Positions 8,651 through 18,511 are shown, counted from the first letter of the stretch. The stretch is DNA of 50,754 nt from Mediterraneibacter catenae (GCF_008691045.1 NZ_VMSO01000018.1:1-50754); one strand, 5' to 3'. Notes: generated from the letters alone by a model not told the origin. Program-made: numbers and translations.

Positions 8651-9720
8651 TGAGCAAGGTAGTTGTCGGGATGTCGGGAGGAGTAGATTCTTCCGTGGCG
8701 GCATATCTCCTAAAAGAACAGGGATATGACGTGATCGGTGTCACTATGCAGATCTGGCAGGAGGAAGATGCCTGTTCTGTGGAAGAAAACGGCGGGTGCT
8801 GCGGCCTGAGTGCCGTGGAGGATGCAAGGAGAGTTGCTTCAGCCCTTGAAATCCCTTACTATGTGATGAATTTCAAAAAAGAATTCAGGGAGAATGTGAT
8901 CGACTATTTCACAGATGAATATCTGAGCGGTCGTACGCCGAATCCATGTATCGCATGTAATAGGTATGTGAAGTGGGAGGCTCTGTTAAACCGCAGTATG
9001 GCTATCGGGGCGGAATATATCGCCACCGGGCACTATGCAAGGATAGAGCGGCTCGCAAACGGAAGATATACACTCCGACGTTCCGCAACGCTTGCAAAAG
9101 ATCAGACGTATGCCCTATACAATCTGACCCAGGAGCAGCTTGCGCATACGCTGATGCCGGTTGGAGCATATGCAAAGGATGAAATCCGTTCTATCGCTGA
9201 GAAGATCGGCCTGCTTGTGGCGGACAAGCCGGACAGTCAGGATATCTGTTTCGTCCCGGACGGGGATTACGCTTCGTTTATCCGGGAAAACACAGGCAGG
9301 GAGATCCCGGAAGGAAATTTCGTGACGCCGGATGGAAAAATACTCGGAAGACACAAGGGAATCATACACTATACTGTAGGTCAGAGAAAAGGCCTTGGGC
9401 TGGCCCTCGGCTATCCGGCATTTGTGTTGGAGATACGGCCTGATACGAATGAAGTTGTCATTGGCACATATGAGGAGTCTCTGACACATACGGTCCGTGC
9501 GGACAGGATCAATTTTATGTCAGTGGAAGATCTGACAGAGCCGAGACGTGTATTTGCCAAGATACGTTACAATCATAAAGGTGCGTGGTGCACAGTTGAG
9601 AAGACGGGAGAGGATGAGATCGTATGTCGTTTTGAGGAACCGCAGAGAGCAGTGACTCCCGGTCAGGCGGTCGTATTATACGACAGAGAGTACGTGCTTG
9701 GAGGAGGGACGATTTTATGA
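8650..9720 (+). CDS. mnmA: tRNA-specific 2-thiouridylase MnmA
   Basis: MnmA installs the 2-thio group on wobble uridine 34 of tRNA-Lys, -Glu and -Gln, using ATP and a persulfide sulfur. The 356-residue protein has the PP-loop GMSGGVDSS (residues 7-15), the catalytic cysteine C100 in NPCIACNRY and the second cysteine C200 in SQDICFVPDGD. The C-terminal beta-barrel ends with PGQAVVLYDREYVLGGGTI. I choose ATG 8650, which overlaps the nifU stop. Co-transcription with a cysteine desulfurase fits direct sulfur delivery. Its own stop overlaps the next start (ATGA). Confidence 0.96.
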   Translation: MSKVVVGMSGGVDSSVAAYLLKEQGYDVIGVTMQIWQEEDACSVEENGGCCGLSAVEDARRVASALEIPYYVMNFKKEFRENVIDYFTDEYLSGRTPNPCIACNRYVKWEALLNRSMAIGAEYIATGHYARIERLANGRYTLRRSATLAKDQTYALYNLTQEQLAHTLMPVGAYAKDEIRSIAEKIGLLVADKPDSQDICFVPDGDYASFIRENTGREIPEGNFVTPDGKILGRHKGIIHYTVGQRKGLGLALGYPAFVLEIRPDTNEVVIGTYEESLTHTVRADRINFMSVEDLTEPRRVFAKIRYNHKGAWCTVEKTGEDEIVCRFEEPQRAVTPGQAVVLYDREYVLGGGTIL

Positions 9721-10553
9721 GACTTGACAGTACAATGATACAGGGTGATTTTCATATGCATACAGAATTTTCCACTGATAGTGATGCATCTGTCCGAAGT
9801 ATGCTGGACGCCTCTGTGGACAGGGGAATTCAGACTGTATGCATTACGGACCATCTGGATCTGGATTACCCTCCGGACGAGGAACTGGGATCCGAGCCGT
9901 TTCAGTTTGATCTGAAAGAATATTTTGCTGTGCTGACACAGATCAGGGAGGAATACCGGGGAAGACTTGATGTGCGTATCGGTGTGGAGCTGGGGCTTCA
10001 GCCTCATCTCGGCAGAACGTATGAGGAACTTGTCAGAGAGTACCCCTTTGATTTCGTGATTGGCTCTCTTCATCTCGTGCACGGGATGGACCCCTATTAC
10101 GGCAAAGTCTTTGAGGGAAGAACGGATGGTGAAGTATACAGAGATGCATTCTGTGAGACTCTGCGCTGTCTGGAGTCAGTCTCCTCATTTGATGTGCTGG
10201 GACATCTGGACTATGTGGTGCGGTACGGAAGGAATAAAGCCCAGGAGTATTCTTACAGAGAATTTTCTGATGAGATCGACGAAATACTGAAAAAAGTGAT
10301 CTCGGGAGAAAAAGGACTGGAGATGAACATGGGAGGGATCAAGTACGGTCTCGGATTTACCAACCCACATCCGGATGTCCTGAAACGTTACCGTGAACTC
10401 GGCGGTGAAATAGTGACAGTCGGAGCGGATGCCCACAGACCGGAGCATGTAGCCTATGATTTTGAGGAGGCAGGGGAGATCCTGAAATCCTGTGGATTTC
10501 ATTATTATGCAGAGTTTAGGGAACGGAGGCCTGTATTTAAGAAAATCCCCTGA
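9717..10553 (+). CDS. PHP-domain phosphatase, histidinol-phosphatase (HisJ/HisK) family
   Basis: A 278-residue metal-dependent phosphoesterase of the PHP family. Metal ligands are visible as H13-x-H15 in GDFHMHTEFS, TDHLD near 43, E in GVELGLQPH, H in GSLHLVHGMDP and the late GADAHRPEHVAYDF. The closest family is monofunctional histidinol-phosphate phosphatase, but no other histidine-biosynthesis gene is nearby, so the substrate is open. It is translationally coupled to mnmA by ATGA overlap and seems to end the Fe-S operon. Confidence 0.8.
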   Translation: MRLDSTMIQGDFHMHTEFSTDSDASVRSMLDASVDRGIQTVCITDHLDLDYPPDEELGSEPFQFDLKEYFAVLTQIREEYRGRLDVRIGVELGLQPHLGRTYEELVREYPFDFVIGSLHLVHGMDPYYGKVFEGRTDGEVYRDAFCETLRCLESVSSFDVLGHLDYVVRYGRNKAQEYSYREFSDEIDEILKKVISGEKGLEMNMGGIKYGLGFTNPHPDVLKRYRELGGEIVTVGADAHRPEHVAYDFEEAGEILKSCGFHYYAEFRERRPVFKKIP

Positions 10554-10701
10554 CAGCGGTGGCAGGACGTACTGTGTGTGCCCGCGCAGTCCGCGCTGTT
10601 TGAAAACCGTACTGACACACCTGCTTCGTCCGCGGAGCTGTTTTTTCCTATATACTGGCGCTCGGTTCATGGAACTGTTTGAATAAAAATACATTTAGGT
10701 C

Positions 10702-10730
10702 TTGAATTTTTGTTTCTGTTTTAGTACAAT
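10702..10730 (+). promoter_or_regulatory. gap promoter
   Basis: TTGAAT (10702-10707), 17 nt, TACAAT (10725-10730). Transcripts would carry a leader of about 95 nt with two hairpins before gap. Confidence 0.65.
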
Positions 10731-10741
10731 TATTTTAGTTG

Positions 10742-10778
10742 ATGAATCCTTAACAATCATGATTTTGTAAGGATTCAT
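10742..10778 (+). promoter_or_regulatory. gap leader inverted repeat 1
   Basis: ATGAATCCTTA (10742-10752) and TAAGGATTCAT (10768-10778) form a perfect 11-bp stem around a 15-nt loop that contains a further small palindrome (AATCATGATT). It starts about 12 nt after the -10 box, so it may be an operator in DNA, a leader hairpin in RNA, or both. Confidence 0.6.
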
Positions 10779-10783
10779 TGCCA

Positions 10784-10810
10784 TGACTGTCTTACAGTCA
10801 AATATTTTTT
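10784..10810 (+). terminator. possible attenuator hairpin in the gap leader
   Basis: TGACTGT and ACAGTCA form a perfect 7-bp stem with a CTT loop (10784-10800), followed by AATATTTTTT. This has the form of a weak intrinsic terminator placed about 30 nt before the gap ribosome binding site. Activity is inferred. Confidence 0.45.
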
Positions 10811-10832
10811 AAACTTTTAGGAGGAATTAATC

Positions 10833-11852
10833 ATGGCAGTAAAAGTAGCGATTAATGGATTTGGACGTATCGGACGTCTCGCTTTCAGACAGATGTTTGG
10901 AGCAGAAGGATTTGAGATCGTAGCAATCAACGACCTTACATCTCCGAAAATGCTGGCTCACTTACTGAAATATGACTCAACACAGGGCAAATACGCACTG
11001 GCTGATAAAGTTGAGGCAGGAGAGGATTCCATCATTGTTGACGGAAAAGAGATCAAAATCTACGCAATGGCTAACGCAGCAGAGCTTCCGTGGGGAGAAA
11101 TCGGCGTTGACGTTGTTCTGGAGTGTACAGGATTCTACACATCCAAAGCAAAAGCACAGGCTCATATCGATGCTGGCGCTAAGAAAGTTGTTATCTCCGC
11201 TCCGGCAGGAAATGACCTTCCGACAATCGTTTACAATGTAAACCACGAGAGCCTTACAAAGGATGACAACATCATTTCTGCTGCATCCTGTACAACAAAC
11301 TGCCTCGCTCCGATGGCAAAAGCACTGAACGACCTTGCACCGATCAAATCTGGTATTATGTGCACAATCCACGCTTACACAGGCGATCAGATGACACTTG
11401 ACGGACCGCAGAGAAAAGGCGATCTGAGAAGATCACGTGCAGCAGCTGTTAATATCGTACCGAACAGCACAGGCGCTGCTAAGGCTATCGGCCTTGTTAT
11501 CCCGGAACTGAACGGTAAACTGATCGGATCTGCTCAGCGTGTTCCGACTCCGACAGGATCTACAACAATCCTGACAGCAGTTGTTGAGGGAGAAGTTACA
11601 GTTGATCAGATTAACGCAGCTATGAAAGCAGCAGCTAACGAGTCCTACGGATACAACACAGACGAGATCGTATCCAGCGATATCGTAGGTATGACATATG
11701 GTTCTCTGTTCGATGCTACACAGACAATGGCTCTGCCGACAGGCGATGGAAATACAGAGGTTCAGGTTGTTTCATGGTATGACAACGAGAACTCTTACAC
11801 AAGCCAGATGGTAAGAACAATCAAATACTTCGGAAAACTGCTTGAGGCTTAA
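10833..11852 (+). CDS. gap: glyceraldehyde-3-phosphate dehydrogenase
   Basis: The type I glycolytic enzyme that oxidises glyceraldehyde 3-phosphate with NAD+ and phosphate to 1,3-bisphosphoglycerate in the cytoplasm. The 339-residue protein has the Rossmann motif [14 protein letters not shown] at its start, the active-site thiol C153 in [13 protein letters not shown], and the conserved [15 protein letters not shown] near the C terminus. The codon use is strongly biased, as expected for a highly expressed gene. A GGAGG site lies ten bases before the ATG. It has its own promoter and a strong terminator at 11914-11947, so gap is at least partly separate from pgk-tpiA. Confidence 0.98.
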   Translation: MAVKVAINGFGRIGRLAFRQMFGAEGFEIVAINDLTSPKMLAHLLKYDSTQGKYALADKVEAGEDSIIVDGKEIKIYAMANAAELPWGEIGVDVVLECTGFYTSKAKAQAHIDAGAKKVVISAPAGNDLPTIVYNVNHESLTKDDNIISAASCTTNCLAPMAKALNDLAPIKSGIMCTIHAYTGDQMTLDGPQRKGDLRRSRAAAVNIVPNSTGAAKAIGLVIPELNGKLIGSAQRVPTPTGSTTILTAVVEGEVTVDQINAAMKAAANESYGYNTDEIVSSDIVGMTYGSLFDATQTMALPTGDGNTEVQVVSWYDNENSYTSQMVRTIKYFGKLLEA

Positions 11853-11913
11853 TTCATTCTAAAGATGAGGACAAGCACTCGGAAGATAATTCTGAATAAT
11901 TGACTCACAATGG

Positions 11914-11947
11914 GGTCCGGTCTTGTTGTAGGACCGGACCTTATTTA
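11914..11947 (+). terminator. intrinsic terminator after gap
   Basis: A perfect 9-bp GC-rich stem GGTCCGGTC / GACCGGACC (11914-11922 with 11932-11940) followed by the short tract TTATTTA. Strong stem, modest U-run. Confidence 0.8.
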
Positions 11948-12013
11948 GTGTAAATGTGTGTGGAAGATATTTCCGGCACAATTGGTTTAAAAAGTATCAG
12001 GAGGCTATACAAA

Positions 12014-13213
12014 ATGGCAGCACTTAACAAAAAATCAGTAGATGATATCAATGTAAAGGGAAAAAGAGTCCTTGTAAGATGCGACTTCAACGTACCGCTT
12101 CAGGACGGAAAGATCACAGACGAGAACCGTATCGTGGCAGCGCTCCCGACGATCAAGAAACTGATCGCTGACGGAGGAAAAGTAATCCTCTGCTCACACC
12201 TCGGAAAACCGAAGGGAGAGCCAAAACCCGAACTTTCTCTTGCACCGGTTGCAGTAAGACTTTCCGAGCTGCTTGGACAGGAAGTTAAATTTGCAGCTGA
12301 TCCTGAAGTTGTAGGCCCGAACGCAAAAGCCGCTGTAGAGGCTATGAACGACGGAGATGTTGTACTTCTTGAGAACACACGCTACAGAGCAGAAGAGACA
12401 AAGAATGGCGAAGCATTCTCCAAAGAGCTTGCATCTCTCTGCGATGTATTTGTAAACGACGCATTTGGTACAGCTCACAGAGCTCACTGCTCAAACGTAG
12501 GTGTTACACAGTATGTTGACACAGCAGTTGTGGGATACCTGATGCAGAAAGAGATCGATTTCCTCGGAAATGCAGTAGAGAACCCGGAGAGACCGTTCGT
12601 GGCTATCCTTGGCGGATCCAAAGTTTCCAGCAAGATTTCTGTTATCAACAACCTGCTTGAGAAAGTTGATACGCTCATCATCGGCGGAGGAATGTGCTAT
12701 ACATTCACAAAAGCTCAGGGCGGAAATGTAGGAAATTCTCTTCTTGAGGAAGATTACCTTCAGTATTCACTTGATATGATCAAGAAAGCAGAGGAGAAAG
12801 GCGTTAAACTTCTTCTTCCTGTTGATGCTGTTGCAGCAGATGCTTTCTCCAACGATGCAAATACAAAAGTAGTTGCACAGAATGAGATCCCGGACGGATG
12901 GATGGGACTTGACATCGGACCTGAGACTGCAAAAATGTATGCAGAGGCTGTAAAATCAGCTAAGACAGTCGTATGGAACGGACCGATGGGATGCTTCGAG
13001 ATGCCGAAGTTCGCAGACGGAACAAAGACAGTCGCAGAAGCTCTTGCAAACACAGACGCGGTAACGATCATCGGCGGCGGTGATTCCGCAGCAGCAGTAA
13101 ACCAGCTCGGTTACGGCGATAAGATGACACACATCTCAACAGGCGGCGGCGCTTCCCTTGAGTTCCTCGAAGGAAAGGAACTGCCGGGCGTAGCAGCAGC
13201 AAACGATAAGTAA
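12014..13213 (+). CDS. pgk: phosphoglycerate kinase
   Basis: Transfers phosphate from 1,3-bisphosphoglycerate to ADP in glycolysis. The chosen ATG gives 399 residues, the usual length, and has AGGAGG (11999-12004) nine bases upstream; an in-frame ATG at 11954 has no such site and would add 20 atypical residues. Motifs include [12 protein letters not shown] at the start, [29 protein letters not shown], the hinge region [12 protein letters not shown] and the C-terminal nucleotide-binding [13 protein letters not shown] and [14 protein letters not shown]. tpiA follows after 20 bases, forming a pgk-tpiA unit. Confidence 0.98.
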   Translation: MAALNKKSVDDINVKGKRVLVRCDFNVPLQDGKITDENRIVAALPTIKKLIADGGKVILCSHLGKPKGEPKPELSLAPVAVRLSELLGQEVKFAADPEVVGPNAKAAVEAMNDGDVVLLENTRYRAEETKNGEAFSKELASLCDVFVNDAFGTAHRAHCSNVGVTQYVDTAVVGYLMQKEIDFLGNAVENPERPFVAILGGSKVSSKISVINNLLEKVDTLIIGGGMCYTFTKAQGGNVGNSLLEEDYLQYSLDMIKKAEEKGVKLLLPVDAVAADAFSNDANTKVVAQNEIPDGWMGLDIGPETAKMYAEAVKSAKTVVWNGPMGCFEMPKFADGTKTVAEALANTDAVTIIGGGDSAAAVNQLGYGDKMTHISTGGGASLEFLEGKELPGVAAANDK

Positions 13214-13233
13214 GATCAAGGAGAAATAGTAAA

Positions 13234-13983
13234 ATGGCAAGAAAGAAAATCATTGCAGGCAACTGGAAGATGAACAAAACTCCGAGCGAGGCAGTTGCTC
13301 TTGTAGAAGAACTGAAACCGTTAGTAGCAAATGAGGAAGTTGACGTAGTATTCTGCGTACCGGCTATCGATATTGTTCCGGTTGTTGAGGCAACAAAGGG
13401 AACAAACATCCAGGTCGGAGCTGAGAATATGTATTTCGAGGAGAGCGGAGCTTACACAGGCGAGATCTCCCCGGCTATGCTCGTAGATGCAGGCGTGAAA
13501 TACGTAGTTCTCGGACATTCTGAGAGAAGAGATTACTTCGGAGAGACAGATGAGGATGTAAATAAGAAAGTCCTCAAAGCATTCGAGCACGGTATCACAC
13601 CGATCATGTGCTGCGGCGAGACTCTGGAGCAGAGAGAGCAGGGTGTGACAATGGACTTCATCCGTCAGCAGGTGAAAGTTGGTCTTCAGAACGTAACTGC
13701 TGATCAGGCTAAGGCAATGGTCATCGCTTACGAGCCGATCTGGGCAATCGGAACAGGCAAGACAGCTACAACAGAGCAGGCTGAGGAAGTATGCAAGGGC
13801 ATCCGTGAGTGCGTTGCTGAAGTATACGACGAGGCTACAGCAGAAGCTATCCGTATCCAGTACGGCGGATCCGTAAACGCAGGAAATGCTGCAGAGCTGT
13901 TCGCACAGGCTGACATCGACGGCGGTCTTGTAGGTGGCGCTTCTCTGAAGGCTGATTTCGGCAAGATTGTAAATTACAAATAA
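13234..13983 (+). CDS. tpiA: triosephosphate isomerase
   Basis: Interconverts dihydroxyacetone phosphate and glyceraldehyde 3-phosphate. The 249-residue TIM barrel has all catalytic residues: K12 in [10 protein letters not shown]95 in VVLGHSERR and E167 in [13 protein letters not shown]. The phosphate-binding GGSVNAGNA and GGASLKADF lie near the C terminus. It is the last intact gene of the pgk-tpiA unit. A long GC-rich inverted repeat follows, then a decayed gene fragment rather than gpmI directly. Confidence 0.98.
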   Translation: MARKKIIAGNWKMNKTPSEAVALVEELKPLVANEEVDVVFCVPAIDIVPVVEATKGTNIQVGAENMYFEESGAYTGEISPAMLVDAGVKYVVLGHSERRDYFGETDEDVNKKVLKAFEHGITPIMCCGETLEQREQGVTMDFIRQQVKVGLQNVTADQAKAMVIAYEPIWAIGTGKTATTEQAEEVCKGIRECVAEVYDEATAEAIRIQYGGSVNAGNAAELFAQADIDGGLVGGASLKADFGKIVNYK

Positions 13984-14017
13984 TACAATGATTTCTGTCA
14001 TAAGATGGAGTAAGGAG

Positions 14018-14052
14018 CACAGCCCGGAGGGAATATGTCCTTCCGGGCTGTG
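14018..14052. terminator. inverted repeat after tpiA, probable terminator
   Basis: CACAGCCCGGA (14018-14028) pairs perfectly with TCCGGGCTGTG (14042-14052). The stem is strong but no clear T-run follows, so termination is likely but not certain. Confidence 0.55.
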
Positions 14053-14149
14053 ACTGTCTTACTGAAAAATGCAGAAAATGAGTGTATAGTTATTGTGTAA
14101 ATTTACTAAAATTAAGTTCCCTAATTTAGCTGATATGACAATAGACATA

Positions 14150-14513
<364 letters not shown>

Positions 14514-14537
14514 GATACTCTGTCTGAGCAGCTATAT

Positions 14538-14577
14538 TATCGTTACTGTTAACAGTAACATATTATCTGTAACGATA
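14538..14577. repeat. overlapping palindromes upstream of gpmI
   Basis: GTTACTGTTAACAGTAAC (14542-14559) is a perfect 18-bp palindrome. A second inverted pair, TATCGTTAC (14538-14546) and GTAACGATA (14569-14577), shares its left arm with the first, so the two cannot form as hairpins together. The block ends 20 bases before the gpmI -35 box. It may be an operator array with GTTAC half-sites, or a terminator or processing structure for the upstream relic. Confidence 0.6.
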
Positions 14578-14596
14578 AAATATTAGGATGCCTGTC

Positions 14597-14625
14597 TTGA
14601 AAATTATGGAGAAAGCGGGTACAAT
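14597..14625 (+). promoter_or_regulatory. gpmI promoter
   Basis: TTGAAA (14597-14602), 17 nt, TACAAT (14620-14625). Confidence 0.7.
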
Positions 14626-14672
14626 AGTTTACGGGATAAATACCCAAATGTACAGATAAAGGAGATATGGAT

Positions 14673-16211
14673 ATGAGCAAGAAACCAACCGTATTGATGA
14701 TATTAGACGGCTACGGCTTGAGAGATGACAAGCATGGAAACGCAGTGGCTGAGGCCGCTACTCCGGTCATGGACAAGCTGATGGCTGAGTGCCCGTTCGT
14801 GAGAGGAAATGCCAGCGGTATGGCAGTGGGACTGCCGGACGGACAGATGGGAAACTCTGAGGTCGGACATCTGAACATGGGTGCGGGACGCATCGTATAC
14901 CAGGACCTGACGAAGATCACAAAGTCCATCCAGGACGGAGATTTCTTTGAAAATAAAGCGCTCGTGGCAGCGTGCGAGAATGTGAAGAAGAATGATTCTG
15001 CGCTTCACCTGATGGGACTTGTCTCTGACGGAGGAGTACACAGCCACAATACACATATCTATGGTCTTCTGGAGCTGGCAAAGAGACAGGGGATTGAGAA
15101 AGTTTATGTGCACTGCTTCCTGGATGGTCGTGACACACCGCCGGCATCCGGAAAAGAGTATGTGGAAGAGCTGGAAGCAAAGATGAAAGAGATTGGCGTC
15201 GGCGAGGTTGCTACAGTGGCAGGACGCTACTATGCAATGGACAGAGACAACCGCTGGGACCGTGTGGAGAAAGCTTACAGGGCCCTTGTAAAAGGCGAGG
15301 GAGACCAGGCTGTTTCCGCGACAGAAGGAATCCAGGCTTCCTATGATAAAGACGTGACAGATGAGTTCGTTGTGCCGATGGTAGTTATGAAGGACGGAGC
15401 TCCGACGGCGACAGTGAAAGATGGAGATTCCATCATCTTCTTCAATTTCCGTCCGGACCGTGCAAGAGAGATCACAAGGACATTCTGTGATGATGATTTC
15501 ACAGGATTTGACAGAGGCGAGAGAGTAAAGACGACATATGTATGCTTTACAGAATATGACGTGACGATCCCGAATAAGCAGGTTGCGTTTGTGAAGGAAG
15601 AGATCACAAATACATTCGGTGAGTTCCTTGCTGCAAACGGACTGAAGCAGGCACGTATCGCTGAGACAGAGAAGTATGCTCATGTGACATTCTTCTTCAA
15701 TGGCGGTGTTGAGGAGCCGAATCCGGGCGAGGACCGTATCCTCGTGAAATCACCGAAAGTAGCGACATACGATCTGAAACCGGAGATGAGCGCATACGAA
15801 GTGTGCGATAAACTGTGCGAGGCAATCAGATCAGATAAGTATGATGTGATCATCATCAACTTTGCGAACCCGGATATGGTAGGACATACAGGTGTTGAAA
15901 ATGCTGCCATCAAGGCGATCGAGGCGGTTGATGAGTGTGTAGGAAAAGCAGTTGACGCCATCAAAGAGGTGGACGGACAGATGTTCATCTGTGCGGATCA
16001 CGGAAATGCAGAGCAGCTTATCGACGAGGAGACAGGAGAGCCGTTCACAGCGCATACGACCAATCAGGTTCCTTTTATCCTTGTAAATGCAGATCCGTCT
16101 TACAAACTGAGAGAGGGCGGATGCCTTGCGGATATCGCTCCGACGCTGATCGAGATGATGGGCATGGAGCAGCCGAAAGAGATGTCCGGCACATCACTGC
16201 TTGTTAAATAA
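14673..16211 (+). CDS. gpmI: 2,3-bisphosphoglycerate-independent phosphoglycerate mutase
   Basis: Interconverts 3- and 2-phosphoglycerate through a phosphoserine intermediate, using two manganese ions. The 512-residue length is typical. Metal ligand D12 sits in [12 protein letters not shown], and the phosphoserine S62 in [17 protein letters not shown]. The later metal sites [15 protein letters not shown] NPDMVGHTG and CADHGNAEQ, and the terminal [13 protein letters not shown], are present. I choose ATG 14673, eight bases after AAAGGAG; the ATG at 14667 is too close to that site. It has its own promoter and completes the lower glycolytic set begun by gap. Confidence 0.97.
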   Translation: MSKKPTVLMILDGYGLRDDKHGNAVAEAATPVMDKLMAECPFVRGNASGMAVGLPDGQMGNSEVGHLNMGAGRIVYQDLTKITKSIQDGDFFENKALVAACENVKKNDSALHLMGLVSDGGVHSHNTHIYGLLELAKRQGIEKVYVHCFLDGRDTPPASGKEYVEELEAKMKEIGVGEVATVAGRYYAMDRDNRWDRVEKAYRALVKGEGDQAVSATEGIQASYDKDVTDEFVVPMVVMKDGAPTATVKDGDSIIFFNFRPDRAREITRTFCDDDFTGFDRGERVKTTYVCFTEYDVTIPNKQVAFVKEEITNTFGEFLAANGLKQARIAETEKYAHVTFFFNGGVEEPNPGEDRILVKSPKVATYDLKPEMSAYEVCDKLCEAIRSDKYDVIIINFANPDMVGHTGVENAAIKAIEAVDECVGKAVDAIKEVDGQMFICADHGNAEQLIDEETGEPFTAHTTNQVPFILVNADPSYKLREGGCLADIAPTLIEMMGMEQPKEMSGTSLLVK

Positions 16212-16307
16212 TATGTAACCAGCATGACCACAGTCTCCTAATCGGATCTGATGTCAGCTGAAACGGAAAATATTGAATAAAGTAATCAGAAATTCACAGG
16301 GGCACGG

Positions 16308-16331
16308 CAGACAGAGCCGCGCCTCTGTCTG
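16308..16331. terminator. hairpin between gpmI and greA, possible terminator
   Basis: CAGACAGAG and CTCTGTCTG form a perfect 9-bp stem with a CCGCGC loop. No T-run follows, so its role is uncertain. Confidence 0.35.
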
Positions 16332-16402
16332 TATGTCTGCAATTGCTGACCGGAGATAGATGACATAAAATAACGTATTGACAGAAAGAAGGATTTTAAA
16401 TT

Positions 16403-16906
16403 ATGCGTGAGAAGCTTACAAAAAGCGATGTCCAAAAAATTGAGGCAGAGATTGAACACCGTAAGCTTGTGGAGCGGAAAGAGCTTATCGAAGCGGTAAA
16501 AGAAGCTCGTTCCCATGGCGATCTCAGCGAAAATTTCGAGTATCATGCAGCTAAGAAGGAAAAGAACAGAAATGAAAGCCGTATCCGTTACCTTGAGAGA
16601 ATGTTAAAGACGGCTATTATCGTCGAGGATCACTCCAAAGCGGATGAGGTCGGGCTGAACAATACAGTGGAGATTTACTGTGAAGACGACGAGGAAGTGG
16701 AAACCTATCGTATTGTCACATCTGTACGAGGAAGTTCCCTGAACGGACTGGTCAGTATAGAGTCTCCGATCGGGAAGGCTCTGCTGGGACACAAAGAGGG
16801 CGATCGGGTTTACGTGAAAGTCAATGATGATTATGGCTATTATGTGGTGATACGCAAAGTGATCAAGACAGCGAGTGAAGACGGAGATCAGATCAGAAGC
16901 TATTAA
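16403..16906 (+). CDS. greA: transcription elongation factor GreA/GreB family
   Basis: Gre factors enter the RNA polymerase secondary channel and stimulate cleavage of backtracked RNA. The 167-residue protein has an N-terminal coiled-coil hairpin with the acidic tip GDLSENFEYHAAKKEK (D and E near 41-44), then the FKBP-like C-terminal domain with SPIGKALLGHKEGDRVYVKV. The sequence is somewhat diverged from standard GreA (FEYH rather than AEYD), so it could be a paralogue. An AGAAGGA site precedes the ATG. A HAD phosphatase gene follows 40 bases later. Confidence 0.88.
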   Translation: MREKLTKSDVQKIEAEIEHRKLVERKELIEAVKEARSHGDLSENFEYHAAKKEKNRNESRIRYLERMLKTAIIVEDHSKADEVGLNNTVEIYCEDDEEVETYRIVTSVRGSSLNGLVSIESPIGKALLGHKEGDRVYVKVNDDYGYYVVIRKVIKTASEDGDQIRSY

Positions 16907-16946
16907 ATATGCCTTTTGATGAATAATAAAGAAAGGAAGAAAAAAT

Positions 16947-17594
16947 ATGAGGTACACAACCGCTATTTTCGACCTGGATGGAACAATTACGGATTCCGGT
17001 CCGGGGATTATGAATGCGATCCGCTACGCAGTAAAAAAGCGCGGACTTCCGGAAGTGCCGGAGGAAGTTCTGCGTTCCTTTATCGGACCTCCATTGAAAG
17101 AACAGTTTCAGTCTGTCTTCGGATTGTCGGAAGAAGAGGGAACGGTCATGGTCACGACCTATCGGGAATATTACAGTGACAAAGGTATATTCGAGAATCG
17201 GGTTTACGACGGTGTACCGGAGACGTTTGAGAGGCTGAAATCAGCGGGTGTCAGGATTCTGATGGCTACATCAAAGCCGGAAAAATATGCGAAACGGATT
17301 GCGGAACATTTCGGTTTCTCCCAATATTTTGACTTCATTGGCGGCGCATGTATGGACGGGAGAAGAACGGACAAACATGAAGTCATTGAGTATGTGATAG
17401 AGACCTGCGGTGTTTCCAGAGACGCAGCCGTTATGATAGGAGATCGCCGTCATGATATCATAGGGGCTGCAAAAGCAGAGATACACAGTATGGGAGTCCT
17501 CTACGGATATGGAAGCCTGGAGGAACTGGAAAAGGCAGGAGCAGAGATGGTCGCCGCTGAGCCAGGAGATATATCTCAAATCCTTTTGAAATAG
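16947..17594 (+). CDS. HAD-family phosphatase, phosphoglycolate phosphatase-like
   Basis: A 215-residue haloacid dehalogenase-type hydrolase. Motif I is FDLDGTITDSG with the nucleophile and acid/base aspartates at D8 and D10, motif II lies in ILMATSKPEKYAKRI and motif IV is MIGDRRHDIIGAAKAE. An alpha-helical cap occupies about residues 15-85. The closest named relatives are Gph/PpaX-type phosphatases, but the substrate cannot be read from sequence. An AGAAAGGAAG site precedes the ATG. Confidence 0.85.
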   Translation: MRYTTAIFDLDGTITDSGPGIMNAIRYAVKKRGLPEVPEEVLRSFIGPPLKEQFQSVFGLSEEEGTVMVTTYREYYSDKGIFENRVYDGVPETFERLKSAGVRILMATSKPEKYAKRIAEHFGFSQYFDFIGGACMDGRRTDKHEVIEYVIETCGVSRDAAVMIGDRRHDIIGAAKAEIHSMGVLYGYGSLEELEKAGAEMVAAEPGDISQILLK

Positions 17595-17770
17595 TCAAAA
17601 TAATTTTGAATAATTTGCGGGATATCCAATATCGGTTTTACAGAAACTTTGCATTGCCAGAAGAATAGTTTTTACATCCCCTGCTTATAATAAAACAGTA
17701 ACAGGAGAGGAAGTTACTCTTACACTACCATATGCATATATTGTATATGACAGCAAATGGGGGATGAAAA

Positions 17771-18016
17771 ATGTACAGAGGATTATGGAATTTTATAACA
17801 AAACACACAGACAACAGTCATGCGGTATCTGTATTTCTTCCGTTAATGATTATCGGATGGACGATAGCAGGCGTCGCTGCAGGACTCCTTGTGTGTGCCT
17901 TTACCAGTACCGATATCAGCTCAGCTCTGGCAGATCTGATCTGCGCCGGCGGATATGCAGGATTGATATTGGGATTATTTGGAGGATGCCTGTTCCTCTA
18001 TAGGATCGATCTCTAA
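17771..18016 (+). CDS. small two-helix membrane protein, unknown
   Basis: An 81-residue protein with two hydrophobic helices: about 19-45 (VSVFLPLMIIGWTIAGVAAG) and about 58-77 (GYAGLILGLFGGCLFLY). A GGGGGA sequence lies just before the ATG, and TATAAT at 17686-17691 may be its -10 box. I do not recognise the family. Its TAA stop marks the exact edge of the left 310-bp repeat. The preceding stretch 17595-17770 holds only this candidate -10 box and a small GTAAC/GTTAC hairpin. Confidence 0.55.
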   Translation: MYRGLWNFITKHTDNSHAVSVFLPLMIIGWTIAGVAAGLLVCAFTSTDISSALADLICAGGYAGLILGLFGGCLFLYRIDL

Positions 18017-18324
18017 AATAAATATTTCTTCAAGAGATAAACGTTCGTTCCGCCGGGGAATGCTATAGCACAAAACCGTTCCGCTCTACCTCAAAGATTT
18101 GAATGGATGTAACGCCGGAATCAAATGTTCGTCCAACGGGACTCCATTTGACACCGCCTAACATCCAGAACAAATGCTTTTCGGAACGCTCCCACTTAAT
18201 GTTTTGTTCTATAGCATTCCCCGGCGGAACTGATTTTATCTCTCTCAGACAGTTGAGAATAAAAGGGCACAGTATTCCTTTTATTTGGAAAGAATGGCTG
18301 AAGAAGTGTATATAACTTTCCGAC
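18015..18324 (+). repeat. 310-bp long inverted repeat, left copy
   Basis: This segment matches the reverse complement of 24309-24618 over 310 bp, with only two differences found by eye (in the AAGGGCACAG and GTGTATATAA parts). Its core, 18033-18243, is itself a foldback: AGAGATAAA (18033-18041) and the following 22 bp at 18047-18068 recur inverted at 18209-18230 and 18235-18243, with weaker pairing inward to an apex near 18136 (GTCC AAC GGGAC). Short frames inside are artefacts of the repeat. Confidence 0.92.
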
Positions 18325-18473
18325 GGCGACATACTTAGTTGAACAGAGTCGCCTGCCGGAGCTGACAGAAAATTTTATAGTGGATGAGCCTACGGGAAAT
18401 ACGTCTCTGCTGCGTGAGCAGTGCATTTAAGCGGAACGTTCCGAATACACCCGGTTCTCCATGTTAGAAAAAG

Positions 18474-18511
18474 GGAAATGCGAGTTCCAATGAACGAGTA
18501 TTTCCTTTTTT
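18474..18511 (+). terminator. intrinsic terminator-like hairpin
   Basis: GGAAATGCGAGTTC and GAACGAGTATTTCC pair with two internal mismatches around a CAAT loop and are followed by TTTTTTT. It also has A-rich sequence on the other side, so it could act in both directions. Confidence 0.6.

Noticed and set aside
10784..14062. Shared 12-mer TGACTGTCTTAC in the gap leader and after tpiA
   Set aside because: Only 12 bases match, and the second copy lacks the hairpin partner; likely coincidence.
14703..15683. 326-codon frame on the minus strand inside gpmI
   Set aside because: It is a shadow of the strongly biased codon usage of gpmI, Cys/His-rich with no known domain.
16378..16383. TTGACA just upstream of greA as a promoter
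   Set aside because: A -10 box at proper spacing would fall at the greA start codon, leaving no ribosome binding site in the transcript.
18063..18332. 70- to 89-codon frames inside both long repeats
   Set aside because: They run through the palindromic core on both strands, and the frames in the two copies are the same repeat read twice; no ribosome binding site.
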